From: Azorhizobium oxalatiphilum
Lineage (GTDB): Bacteria; Pseudomonadota; Alphaproteobacteria; Rhizobiales; Xanthobacteraceae
Length of the DNA: 64,000 nucleotides
Direction: 5' to 3'
Assembly: GCF_014635325.1 (NCBI RefSeq)
Contig: NZ_BMCT01000005.1
Coordinates: 1-64,000 of the forward strand
Numbering within the stretch: the stretch's first letter is position 1; every line of letters starts with the position of its first letter. This document shows positions 34,570 to 43,761 of the stretch, piece after piece. The position numbers and the translations under genes are program-made. The notes beneath the pieces were generated by a model that saw only the letters and a program-made list of their open reading frames with translations, did not search any database and was not told where the DNA came from.

Positions 34570-35143
34570 GTGCCGGCTGTCCCCCGCACCCGTCTGCCGT
34601 CCCGCCGGCACATGTTGCGTGTGGCGGCGGCCGGGCTGGCGGGACTGGCCGGTGGTCCGGCCCGTGCCGCGCGCGCGCCGGGGCCGCTTGTGGTGCTGGA
34701 TTTCGCCGCCGCCCAGTCGCTTCTCGCACTCGGCGTCGAGGCCTTCGGCCTCGCGGAGAGATGGCGTTACGAGCGCTCGGTGGAGGAACCACGCCTTCCC
34801 GGCGGGGTGTTCGACATCGGCTCCTTCGCCGAGCCCAATCTGGAGCTGCTGGCGGAGGTGCGGCCCACTCTCATCGTCCACGCCCCGGAATGGCCCACCA
34901 ACATCGCGCAACTGGCGCGGATCGCGCCCCTGAAGGCGCTCCCGATCTACACCGGTGCTCCGGACCCGCTCGCTCGTGCCCGAAGCGCGTTGCTCCAGCT
35001 CGCGGGGATCACCGCGCGGGAGGCGGCGGCAGCGACCTACGACGCCGGCTTCGAGCGCCGGCTGGAAGGGCTGCGCAGCCGCCTGAAGCCGTTCGAGGGC
35101 TGTCGGGTGATGGTGCTATGGGCGGAGACGCCCCGCAGCTTCC
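34570..35143 (+). pseudogene. fhuD: truncated FhuD-like ferric siderophore binding protein
   Basis: About 190 residues remain of a periplasmic iron-siderophore binding protein that is normally near 300. A Tat-like signal (RRHMLRVAAAGLAGLAG) is followed by VVLDFAAAQSLLALGVEAFG, FDIGSFAEPNLELLAEVRPT and LIVHAPEWP, the usual first lobe and the start of the helical linker. After about residue 188 the sequence becomes frame-shifted nonsense, because the DNA continues into a FhuB-like gene in another frame. The GTG start lies 2 bases after the receptor stop, so the fragment is still in the operon. The second lobe is absent, so it cannot function. Confidence 0.85.
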
Positions 35144-35539
35144 GTGGCGCTCGTTCTTGCGGCGGTCACGCCTCTGACGCGGCGCTGGCTCGACATTCTG
35201 CCGCTCGGCACCGCCACGGCTCGTGCCGCGGGCGTGGATATCCATCGCAGCCAGATCCTGCTTCTGCTGATGGCGTCCCTTCCCACCGGCGCGGCCGTGC
35301 TGGCCATCGGCCCCCTGAGTTTCGTCGGCTTGATGGCGCCCCATCTCGCGCGCATGACGGGCTGGCGCTCCGCCTCGGCCCAGCTTGTCATGTCGGCCAT
35401 CTTCGGCGCCATCATCATGAGCCTCGCCGACTGGGGCGGCCGCAATCTCCTGTTCCCGTATCAGATACCGGCCGGCATGCTCGCGGCCCTGGTGGGGACA
35501 CCCTATTTCATCGCGCAGCTGTGGAAGCGGCCGACTTGA
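35144..35539 (+). pseudogene. fhuB: C-terminal fragment of FhuB-like ABC permease
   Basis: This 131-residue remnant matches the C-terminal end of a FecCD-type permease: LDILPLGTATARAAGVDIHR, GPLSFVGLMAPHLARMTG and PYQIPAGMLAALVGTPYFI are standard family motifs. Three to four membrane helices remain, where FhuB has about 20. The first codon is GTG with no ribosome binding site, and the frame differs from the FhuD-like fragment directly upstream. The order D then B, with the junction between them, shows an internal deletion of a fhuD-fhuB pair. No fhuC ATPase gene is present. Confidence 0.85.
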
Positions 35540-35619
35540 TCGCACTTCTGCATTGCGCGGTGAAACGCTCTAGCGGCGGTTGCTAGTCCGTGGACGGCCC
35601 AAGGTGTGTTCGGAAAGCC

Positions 35620-36495
35620 CTACGGCATCTGAGCATCCTGACGGGCCGCCTCCTTAAGCCACTTAACGAAGTGCTCGGTCTTCGCCCCTCCCGGCCGGAT
35701 GACCTGCACGGCATAAACATAGTTGCTGTCCACAAACCCAAAGGGCGCGGACAGCCGACCGCAGGCAACGTCCTCAGCGACCAGATGCCAGGGAGCGATC
35801 GCGATACCGAGGCTGTTGAGAGCGGCCTCAATAGTCATGTGATAATGATCGAAAATCCGGGTCGCGCCAATTTCACCATGCCCCTCCGTACACGTCAGGC
35901 GTGCCCATTCGCGCCAGGCATCAGGCCGGGTCCGTGTCTCCAGCCGGGGCAGCGCAAGAACATCAGCATGGGCTTCGGCTGCAAGTGAGGGCGCGACAAC
36001 CAGCCCCAACTTCTCCTGAAAAAGCGGAGAGCTGTTTTCTGGGAGAGCGGCTTCCAGAGGCAGAACCATAATCTGCACATCGATATGACTGCGCCGATGC
36101 CTGTCATCGGTTGCAAGACGCACGTCATAGCGGGGATGCCTGGCAGTAAAGCTGTGGAGGCGTGGAATGAGCCAACGCATAGCGAAAGTGCTGAGGCAGG
36201 CCACGTCCAGAATGCCGCCACCGCCTCGCCCGATGATGCGAAGCGCGTCCTCCATCTGATCGAAGGCGGCGGTCAGGGCGAAGCCGAACACCTGGCCCTC
36301 TGCGGTGAGCTTCGGACGGCTTCGCGCGCCTTCAAACAGCGCTGTGCCGATAAACGCCTCAAGGTGGCTCACATGGCGGCTGACTGCCCCATGCGTCACC
36401 CCGAGTTCTTCGGCGGCTGACGACAGCTGGCCATGCCGCGCCGCGGCCTCGAAGGCTCTCAGGGCGGCGACGGGTAAGTTCCTGCGGCTTTTCAT
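35620..36495 (-). CDS. LysR-family regulator (GcvA-like)
   Basis: This 291-residue LysR regulator has a helix-turn-helix (LRAFEAAARHGQLSSAAEEL, GVTHGAVSRHVSHLEAFIGT) and an effector domain from about residue 93 with the GcvA-type pattern (MRWLIPRLHSFTARHPRYDV). It is divergent from the tautomerase gene with 95 bases between the starts. A palindrome immediately upstream of its ATG (36496-36512) is a likely autoregulatory site. Confidence 0.9.
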   Translation of the reverse strand: MKSRRNLPVAALRAFEAAARHGQLSSAAEELGVTHGAVSRHVSHLEAFIGTALFEGARSRPKLTAEGQVFGFALTAAFDQMEDALRIIGRGGGGILDVACLSTFAMRWLIPRLHSFTARHPRYDVRLATDDRHRRSHIDVQIMVLPLEAALPENSSPLFQEKLGLVVAPSLAAEAHADVLALPRLETRTRPDAWREWARLTCTEGHGEIGATRIFDHYHMTIEAALNSLGIAIAPWHLVAEDVACGRLSAPFGFVDSNYVYAVQVIRPGGAKTEHFVKWLKEAARQDAQMP

Positions 36496-36512
36496 TGTGA
36501 GCTTTGATCACA
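36496..36512. promoter_or_regulatory. palindrome TGTGA-N7-TCACA upstream of LysR gene
   Basis: TGTGA (36496-36500) and TCACA (36508-36512) form a 17-base inverted repeat directly upstream of the LysR start codon. The spacing T-N11-A fits a LysR box, and it also resembles a CRP-type half-site pair but with a 7-base rather than 6-base spacer. Confidence 0.4.
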
Positions 36513-36590
36513 TTCAAACGACCAAGCTGTCAATATGTGAAGCCGGTTGGAAATGATAGATCCTCCCTCATCGCAACGATGAGATGAACC

Positions 36591-36998
36591 ATGCCATTTG
36601 TGAGAACAGCGCTTCCCAAGGGGACGGAACAGTCGCGAAAGATCCTGATCGTAGAAGGGATTCACGATGCCTTGGTTGAAGGCATCGGAATGCCGAAGGA
36701 TGAGCTGTTCAACCTCGTTTCCGAGTATGGAGACGGCGAGTTCTTCTATGATCGGAGCTTCAACGGCATCGCCCGCTCCGAGAATCTGGTCGTCGTGGAA
36801 ATCACAATGCGCAGAGGCAGAAGCGACGCCATGAAACGCGCGCTCTACGCAGCCATCACGCGAAACCTGGAGGCCAGGGCGGCCGTGTCGCCGAAGGATG
36901 TGTTCATCTTCATGCACGAAAACGACTATTCGGACTGGAGCGTCGGAAATGGTGTGTTCGCCATGGCCATAGCCCAGCAGCGAGGCACGGACAGCTAA
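36591..36998 (+). CDS. tautomerase-superfamily protein
   Basis: This 135-residue protein belongs to the longer tautomerase group. Pro follows the initiator Met (MPFVRTALPKGT), so cleavage of Met would expose the catalytic N-terminal proline. Conserved segments are GEFFYDRSFNGIARSENLVV, VEITMRRGRSDAMKRALYAA and FIFMHENDYSDWSVGNGVFA, which occur in related YusQ-like proteins. It would enolise or hydrate small keto or halo acids; the substrate is unknown. It is divergent from the GcvA-like LysR gene, which probably controls it. Confidence 0.88.
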   Translation: MPFVRTALPKGTEQSRKILIVEGIHDALVEGIGMPKDELFNLVSEYGDGEFFYDRSFNGIARSENLVVVEITMRRGRSDAMKRALYAAITRNLEARAAVSPKDVFIFMHENDYSDWSVGNGVFAMAIAQQRGTDS

Positions 36999-37252
36999 GC
37001 CCGGCGCGGGTCCCGCACGGGCGTCCGGCCGGGGTTCCGCATGTCCGCCTCTGCGCACACGCCCAGAGGCCGCTCCTGGCTGTGAGGTGCAGTGGAGCGG
37101 TTTCAGTGGAATGTCCGCTTGCCCCCAAGCAGCTGCACTGTGGAGGCGATCTTTCCTGCCCCACAAGCGGACCTCTTGAACGGCGGCCTTGGGTGGACAA
37201 CGGTCTCCCGTTGCCCACCGTCACCGGGGCTTCCTCGGTACCAGCAGCGAAC
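36999..37252. other. intergenic region with long-range inverted repeat
   Basis: No gene is seen. GTCCGCTTG (37113-37121) and CAAGCGGAC (37164-37172) are perfect 9-base inverted repeats separated by 42 bases. The stretch lies between convergent genes, so a terminator function is possible, but the loop is long. Confidence 0.35.
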
Positions 37253-38554
37253 TCAGGAAGCCTCGCGCACCACCCAGTCGGCCAGAATGGTGCAGGCGTC
37301 GAGGAAATCGTCGATCTCCATCGCCTCCAGCGGATTGTGGCTGCCGTGCTCATTGCGCACGAACAGCATGGCGATGGGCACGCCGGCAGCGGCGAAGGCC
37401 GCCGCGTCATGCGAGGCGGGGCTGCCCAGCGGCATGGTGCCGATGCCATGGCGTGAAGCCGCGTCCTCAAGACCTGCGACGATGCCGGGATCGACCGGCC
37501 CCACCGCCGCATTGGCGCGGGCGCCCAGCTCGAAGCGCACCCGGCGCCGGGCCTCGATTTCGGGAATGGCGGCCAGCATCCGCGCCTCCACCCGCTCCAG
37601 CACCGCCGGATCATAGGCGCGCACATCCAGGCTGAAGGCGAAGCTGCCCGGCACCGTGGTCAGGCCATGGACGGCGACATCGGTGTGGAAGCGGCCCAGC
37701 GTGACCGCCATGGGGAAGCCGGCGGCTTCCTCCGCCTCCCAGATCCGGTCGAGCAGCATGGCGAATTCGGCCCCCGCCATGGCCGCGTCCTGACGGAAGC
37801 GGCGGGGCGTGCCCACATGGTCGTGCCGCCCGACGATGCGGGCAGCGGGATAGCGGAAGTTGCCCGGCACGCCGGTGCAGATGGCCACCGGAAGCGCCGA
37901 CTCCACCAGACTGGGCGCCTGCTCGATATGGACTTCGAGGAAGGCGCGGATGGCGGCGGGATCGAGGTGACGCGCGCGCCGGCGGATGGCGGCCGAGTCG
38001 CCGCCGCAGGCGTCGATGCTGGCGGCGAGCACCCGGCCGTCGTCGATGCGCTTGGCCTCCAGCGCGCCATCCGGCAGGGTGCCCAGCGCCGAGCGGCTGC
38101 CGATATAGGACACCTGGAACCAGACGCTCTCTTCCGCCCGTACGCCCATGGCGGTGATGTCACAGCGCGGTGTGATGCCGAGCGCGCGCAGGGTCTCGAT
38201 CACCACCAACCCGGCGATGACGCCGGCCGCGCCATCGAAATTCCCGCCGTGCGGCACGCTGTCGAGATGCGAGCCCATGAGGATGCAGGGCGCGGCGGGG
38301 TCGCGGCCCTTGAGCGTGACATAGCTGTTGGCGGCGATGTCATGGGCGATGGCAAGGCCGCGCTCCCGGCCGTGCTCCACCAGCAGCCGGTGGCCGAAAT
38401 CCTCGCCCGCGCCATAGGTGTCGCGGGTGATGCCGGGCGTGCCCTGACTGCCGGCGGCCAGCCGGTCGAACAGCTCTGCCACCCAACCGCGCTGGGCGGC
38501 GACGGCCTCGGCGAGTGCCGTTTCGGTCTGCTGCGATGACGCTGCGATCGTCAT
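37253..38554 (-). CDS. M20-family hydantoinase/carbamoylase
   Basis: This 433-residue metallopeptidase-fold enzyme resembles N-carbamoyl-L-amino-acid hydrolases and allantoate amidohydrolases. Metal-binding motifs are visible: GSHLDSVPHGGNFDGAAGV, VRAEESVWF, FLEVHIEQAPSLVES, GRHDHVGTP and the C-terminal NEHGSHNPLEAM. The start at 38554 has GAAGGAAG upstream. It hydrolyses an N-carbamoyl or ureido group to release ammonia and CO2. It has no immediate operon partners: upstream lies a decayed ABC ATPase end. It could supply the allantoate step for the ureide operon at 23-29 kb (inference). Confidence 0.92.
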   Translation of the reverse strand: MTIAASSQQTETALAEAVAAQRGWVAELFDRLAAGSQGTPGITRDTYGAGEDFGHRLLVEHGRERGLAIAHDIAANSYVTLKGRDPAAPCILMGSHLDSVPHGGNFDGAAGVIAGLVVIETLRALGITPRCDITAMGVRAEESVWFQVSYIGSRSALGTLPDGALEAKRIDDGRVLAASIDACGGDSAAIRRRARHLDPAAIRAFLEVHIEQAPSLVESALPVAICTGVPGNFRYPAARIVGRHDHVGTPRRFRQDAAMAGAEFAMLLDRIWEAEEAAGFPMAVTLGRFHTDVAVHGLTTVPGSFAFSLDVRAYDPAVLERVEARMLAAIPEIEARRRVRFELGARANAAVGPVDPGIVAGLEDAASRHGIGTMPLGSPASHDAAAFAAAGVPIAMLFVRNEHGSHNPLEAMEIDDFLDACTILADWVVREAS

Positions 38555-39024
38555 GTGTCTTCCTTCTGCGGCGCGACAGGTTCCGGATCGGTCGCGCTGT
38601 TCCAGCCGGAATAGCACAGGCGATGCGCACCGCCCCACCACGCTCCGGTGACTGCCCGGATTTATCCGTGCTCGGGGAACACGAGGATGCGCTCGCCCGG
38701 CCAGTCGAGCTCGATGATCGCGCCCACCGCCGGCGGTTGGCCATCGATGCGCAACAGTGCCTCGATCCGGCAGCCGACGCCAATCTGACGCTGGGCCTCT
38801 ATGACCCCGCCACCTTCGCCAGTGGCACGCGGGGCTGCCCCCCGGTGTGGCCTACGACTGCGCCGAAGCTCGCACGCACAACGGGCGTGAGTTCCGCATG
38901 CTGAACGTGAGCGGTGAAACGACGTGCTGACGTATCATCGAGAATATCAGCCCGGCGTGATCTCCGTGCTCAGCTGAGGAGGCTGCGTAGCGTCCCGCCC
39001 CTCAGTTCCAGATCCGTGAAGCAC
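38555..39024. other. degenerate region between carbamoylase and GntR genes
   Basis: No intact gene is present. The minus strand holds the ABC ATPase tail remnant at 38662-38820. A different minus-strand frame ending at 38799 (HAELTPVVRASFGAVVGHTG) also looks partly protein-like but is not recognised. The mix suggests decayed coding DNA, perhaps from a rearrangement that removed a transporter next to the carbamoylase. Confidence 0.45.
38662..38820 (-). pseudogene. C-terminal TOBE remnant of ABC transporter ATPase
   Basis: The minus-strand frame ending at the TAA at 38662-38664 reads ALLRIDGQPPAVGAIIELDW followed by PGERILVFPEHG, which fits the C-terminal TOBE domain of a PotA/MalK-type ATPase. 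Nothing of the ATPase core is found upstream; reading on leads into unrelated sequence. It is therefore a fragment left by deletion. Confidence 0.55.
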
Positions 39025-39750
39025 TCACCTGCCGCGGCGCTGCCGTTGTGGGGCGCCTTCCTGCTCGTCGGCGGATGCGCCCTTGGCAACGCGGGCGAGA
39101 TAGTCGGTCTTGCTCGTCTGCATGTGCTCGACGCAGAGCTGTGCGAAGGCCCAGATGTCACGCCCGGTCAGCAGGTCGATCATCAGGTCGTGCTGCGAGA
39201 TGGAGAGCTTCAGCCCCTCGGCGTCGGCCAGATTCTTGGCCCGCATGGGCAGGGTGAGGTCCATGTAATCCTGCAGCGTGCGCACGAGGTACGGATTGCC
39301 GCAGGCCTCGAACAAGGCGATGTGGAAGGCGTCGTTGGCATCATGCACGCCCCGCAGGTCCTGCAATTCCGCCTGCTCGCGATAAGCGGCCTGCAAGGCG
39401 CGCAGCTTCCCGATCAGCTCCGGGGGCGCGGGCAGCGGGATCATCAGCGCCGCCTGCCGGGTCAGCATCTCGCGTACATCGTAGATGTGGTGGACTTCCT
39501 CGGCCGAATAGGTGCGGACCGTGGCGCCGATATTCTTCTCGCGCCGCACGATGCCGCGGCGCTCCATGTCCACCAGCGCTTGCCTCACGAAATGCCGCGA
39601 GGCGTCGTAGCGCACCATCAGCATGTCCTCGGTCAGGCGCGTGCCCGGCGCGAGGCGTCCGAAGATGATGTCCTCTTCCAGATGGGCGATGACCTTGTCG
39701 ACATCGTCACGCCGCAGCGTGGAAAGGCTCAGATCGCTGTCCGACATCAC
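39025..39750 (-). CDS. GntR-family (FadR-type) regulator of the sugar operon
   Basis: This 241-residue regulator has an N-terminal winged helix (LTEDMLMVRYDASRHFVRQA) and a C-terminal all-helical FCD ligand-binding domain with candidate metal ligands in DANDAFHIALFEACGN, SQHDLMIDLL and CVEHMQTS. It is the last gene of the carbohydrate ABC operon and overlaps the Gfo/Idh gene by 4 bases. Two palindromic sites in the divergent promoter at 45.1 kb fit its DNA-binding mode, so it likely represses both operons until a sugar acid or lactone binds. Confidence 0.9.
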   Translation of the reverse strand: MMSDSDLSLSTLRRDDVDKVIAHLEEDIIFGRLAPGTRLTEDMLMVRYDASRHFVRQALVDMERRGIVRREKNIGATVRTYSAEEVHHIYDVREMLTRQAALMIPLPAPPELIGKLRALQAAYREQAELQDLRGVHDANDAFHIALFEACGNPYLVRTLQDYMDLTLPMRAKNLADAEGLKLSISQHDLMIDLLTGRDIWAFAQLCVEHMQTSKTDYLARVAKGASADEQEGAPQRQRRGR

Positions 39751-40753
39751 CGCATGTCCTCACGTCCCGCCAGGCGGTAGCAATCCTCGACAACGAGCAG
39801 CGTCTCCAGATTGTCCTCCGGCGAGGTCTCGAATGGTGCCCCCTCGTCAAGCCGGGCGACGAAATGGGCGATCGTGGCATCATAGGAACCTTGGTAGGTC
39901 GCCGCGAGATCGAAGTCGGCGCGACGCTGTGTCGTTCCCGCGAGGCTGAGCACGCCATTGTCCAGGGTGAGCGCCCCCTGCGTGCCGAGGATCTCCAGCC
40001 GGTCGGCCGCTGCCGGCGGATGACCGTGGGCGGCAAGACACGCGAACACCTGCACGGACAAACCGTGCGCACCGTTGAGCTGGATGATGGCGGTGTCCTC
40101 GCCCGCAATGTCCGGGCAGATCCGGGCGAGCGTGCAGCTTGCGACCTCCAGCGGGCCAAGCAGCATGCGCAGCGTGTCGAGATGATGGATCAGGATCTCG
40201 GACACCAGCATGCGCCGCTCATGGCGGATGAAAGGCTGGCGTTCCACGGCCGGCAGGTGCCCCTGCGCATCCGGCAGGGTGCCGCTGGTGACGAGGGCGA
40301 GACGGGCGGCAAACGGCGTGCCGATATCGCCTGCACGCAGCCACGCGGCAGCCTCGCGATAATAGGCGCGGAACCGCCAGTTCTCATGCACCATCAGCCG
40401 GATGCCGGGCGGCAGATCCGCCACCATCTGGCGTGCCTCCGCCAGTGTTGGCGCCAGAGGCTTCTGGCACAGGATCGCGAGCCCTTTGCCGGCCGCCAGA
40501 CGCACCATCTCCGCATGGGCGGCGCGGGGGGCGGCAATGTCCACGGCGTCGAGCGCGCAGGTGTCAAGCATCTCCTGTGCGCTGGCAAATCCGGCGGGGA
40601 TGCCGAACTCCCGCATGCGCGTGGCCCGGGCCGTCTCGGAGGGATCGGCGATGGCGACGATCTCGACGCGGTCCGCGAGCGCCGCCCAGCCGCGCAGATG
40701 ATATTGCGTGACCCAGCCCGCGCCGATCAGCCCGACGCGCAGTCTTGTCCCGC

Positions 40754-40757
<4 letters not shown>
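39747..40757 (-). CDS. Gfo/Idh/MocA-family oxidoreductase
   Basis: This 336-residue enzyme has an N-terminal Rossmann domain (RVGLIGAGWVTQYHLRGWAA) and the family catalytic segment CQKPLAPTLAEAR, in which Gln replaces the usual Glu of EKP but Lys is kept. The C-terminal alpha/beta domain follows. Members oxidise sugars, inositols and amino sugars with NAD(P). It overlaps the ABC ATPase gene by 4 bases and the GntR gene by 4 bases. In context it may oxidise the imported sugar to a lactone for the SMP-30-type hydrolase. Confidence 0.9.
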
Positions 40758-41902
<1,145 letters not shown>

Positions 41903-41913
41903 GGGAGTTACCT

Positions 41914-42783
41914 CTACTTGACTGCGCCGGCGGTCATGCCGCGGATGAGCTTTTCGGAGAAGAAGGCGTAGGCGATGATCACCGGGATGACTGAGATCAT
42001 CACGCCGGCCGCGATCATGCCGATGTCCTGGAAATGGTCGCCCATGAAGGCGCGGATGCCGATAGGCAGGGTGCGCTTCTCGGGATCGCTGATCAGCACC
42101 ACGGCGAACAGGAACTCGTTCCAGAGCTGGATGAAGTTCAGGATCAGCGTGGTGGCGATGGCCGGCATGCCGATGGGCAGCACGATGCGGCGGAAGATCT
42201 CGATATCGCCATAGCCGTCCATCTTCGCGGCGTCGAACAGATCCTGCGGGATGCGGGCGAAGAAGCCCTCCAGCAGGTAGACGGTGAGCGGTAGCTGGAG
42301 GGAAATGTAGACCAGCGTGAGGCCGGTGAGGCTGTTGTAGAGATTGTAGTCCACCAGGATCTGGTAGAGCGAGATCAGCGTGATCTGCGGCGGGAAGATG
42401 ATGGACGAGAACAGGATGCCGTAAATGATGCGGTTGCCCCGGAAGCGATAGCGCGCCAGCGCATGGGCGGCCGCAGCCCCCACCAGCGTCACCACAGCCA
42501 CGGCGGTGACGACGACGATGGCGGAGTTCCAGAAATAGGTGTCGAACGCCGAATCCACCCAGGCGACGCGGAACTGCTCCCAGCGGAACGGGCTCGGCCA
42601 GGCGTAGTGGTCGGCCGAGATCTCGCCGGTGTTGCGCACCGACATGGTGGCGAGCCACAGGAAGGGCCCGAGCGTGTAGACGGTGTAGGCGCCGATCACC
42701 AGCGCCAGCGCGCCGCGTCCAAACAGGCGGGGCAGGGGCTTGAAGGGCTTGATGCCGTGCGGCTGGGCGTTCTGATAGGTCAC
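41914..42783 (-). CDS. carbohydrate ABC transporter permease (MalG type)
   Basis: This 289-residue inner-membrane protein has six membrane helices and the EAA-loop signature ARIPQDLFDAAKMDGYGDIE that contacts the ATPase. GTG at 42783, 2 bases after the preceding permease stop, is chosen as start; it is followed by a cytoplasmic arm and the first helix (ALALVIGAYTVYTLGPFLWL). It pairs with the MalF-type permease encoded just upstream. Confidence 0.93.
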   Translation of the reverse strand: MTYQNAQPHGIKPFKPLPRLFGRGALALVIGAYTVYTLGPFLWLATMSVRNTGEISADHYAWPSPFRWEQFRVAWVDSAFDTYFWNSAIVVVTAVAVVTLVGAAAAHALARYRFRGNRIIYGILFSSIIFPPQITLISLYQILVDYNLYNSLTGLTLVYISLQLPLTVYLLEGFFARIPQDLFDAAKMDGYGDIEIFRRIVLPIGMPAIATTLILNFIQLWNEFLFAVVLISDPEKRTLPIGIRAFMGDHFQDIGMIAAGVMISVIPVIIAYAFFSEKLIRGMTAGAVK

Positions 42784-42785
42784 GG

Positions 42786-43754
42786 TCAGTACTCCAGCCG
42801 GTCTTTCGACTTGAAGATCTTGTTGAGCAGGATGACAGCGGCACAGACCACGCCGAACCACACCGCCGCGATGGCGGACGGGTAGCCGAGGTCGAACGTG
42901 TTCCAGTTGAACGCGCGCTTGTAGACGTAGGTGGAGACCGTCTCCGTCGCCCATAGCGGCCCGCCGCCGGTCATGATCCAGACCAGATCGAACACCTTCA
43001 TCTTGCCGATGAACGCCAGCACGTAGAGGTTCAGCAGCGTGGGTTTGAGCATCGGCACGATCATGTAGCGGAGCTTCGCGCCCCAGCCGCAATTGTCGAG
43101 TTCCGATGCCTCCAGCACCTCGCGGGGCAGGGAGTGGATGGCGGCGAGGCACACCACCATGTTGAAGCCGGCCCATTTCCAGGCGTGGGTGACGATGACC
43201 GCCGCAAGCGCCGTGTTGGGATCGCCCAGCCAGGAGCGGGCGAGATCGCCAAGGCCCATGGCGCGGAGCAGTTCGTTCACCACGCCCCAGTCGTAATTAT
43301 AGATCCACATCCAGAGGATCGCGACGACCACATAGGAGAGCAGAACCGGCGTGAACCACGCGATGCGCAGGAAGCGCGCGAACGGCACGCCGGCGTAGAG
43401 CGCGAGGGCCAGAAGGAGGCCGGTCGCCACATCGAGGATGGGCGCGACGAAGGCCCAGATGAAGGTGTTGCGCACCGCCACCCAGAAGGTCTCGTCCTGC
43501 CAGAGCGCCACATAGTTGGCGAAGCCGACGGGGATGCGCTCCATGCCCTCGATGGTGAAGAAGCTGTCATAGATGGTGCGGAAGGCGGGATAGGCCGTCA
43601 GCCCGAAATAGATCGCCAGCGCCGGGACAAGGAAGACCAGCAGGACCGGAAAGCTGGCCCGGCGCGGGTCGGAGAAGCGCCGGGTCCGCGGCGCGCGGGA
43701 TGCGCGCGCCGGGGCCTCGACGTCGGTGCCGGCGTGCTTCGCCATGTCCGACAT
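42786..43754 (-). CDS. carbohydrate ABC transporter permease (MalF/UgpA type)
   Basis: This 322-residue permease has about six membrane helices (such as FPVLLVFLVPALAIYFGLTA and FLRIAWFTPVLLSYVVVAIL) and an EAA-type loop SLPREVLEASELDNCGWGAK. An N-terminal cytoplasmic arm of about 35 residues is Arg/Pro rich. ATG at 43754 directly follows a GTG at 43757, and either could be used. It begins 7 bases after the binding-protein stop. Confidence 0.92.
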   Translation of the reverse strand: MSDMAKHAGTDVEAPARASRAPRTRRFSDPRRASFPVLLVFLVPALAIYFGLTAYPAFRTIYDSFFTIEGMERIPVGFANYVALWQDETFWVAVRNTFIWAFVAPILDVATGLLLALALYAGVPFARFLRIAWFTPVLLSYVVVAILWMWIYNYDWGVVNELLRAMGLGDLARSWLGDPNTALAAVIVTHAWKWAGFNMVVCLAAIHSLPREVLEASELDNCGWGAKLRYMIVPMLKPTLLNLYVLAFIGKMKVFDLVWIMTGGGPLWATETVSTYVYKRAFNWNTFDLGYPSAIAAVWFGVVCAAVILLNKIFKSKDRLEY

Positions 43755-43761
43755 CACCGCT

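Noticed and set aside
34570-35586. A single 338-residue protein reading through the FhuD/FhuB junction
   Set aside because: Only the first 188 or so residues are FhuD-like; the rest is an out-of-frame reading of FhuB-type DNA.
36496-36512. CRP binding site at the LysR/tautomerase promoter
   Set aside because: The spacer is 7 bases, not the 6 needed for a CRP site; a LysR box is the simpler reading.
37113-37172. Possible insertion-sequence ends (9-base inverted repeats)
   Set aside because: There is no transposase between them, the spacing is only 42 bases and no target duplication is visible.
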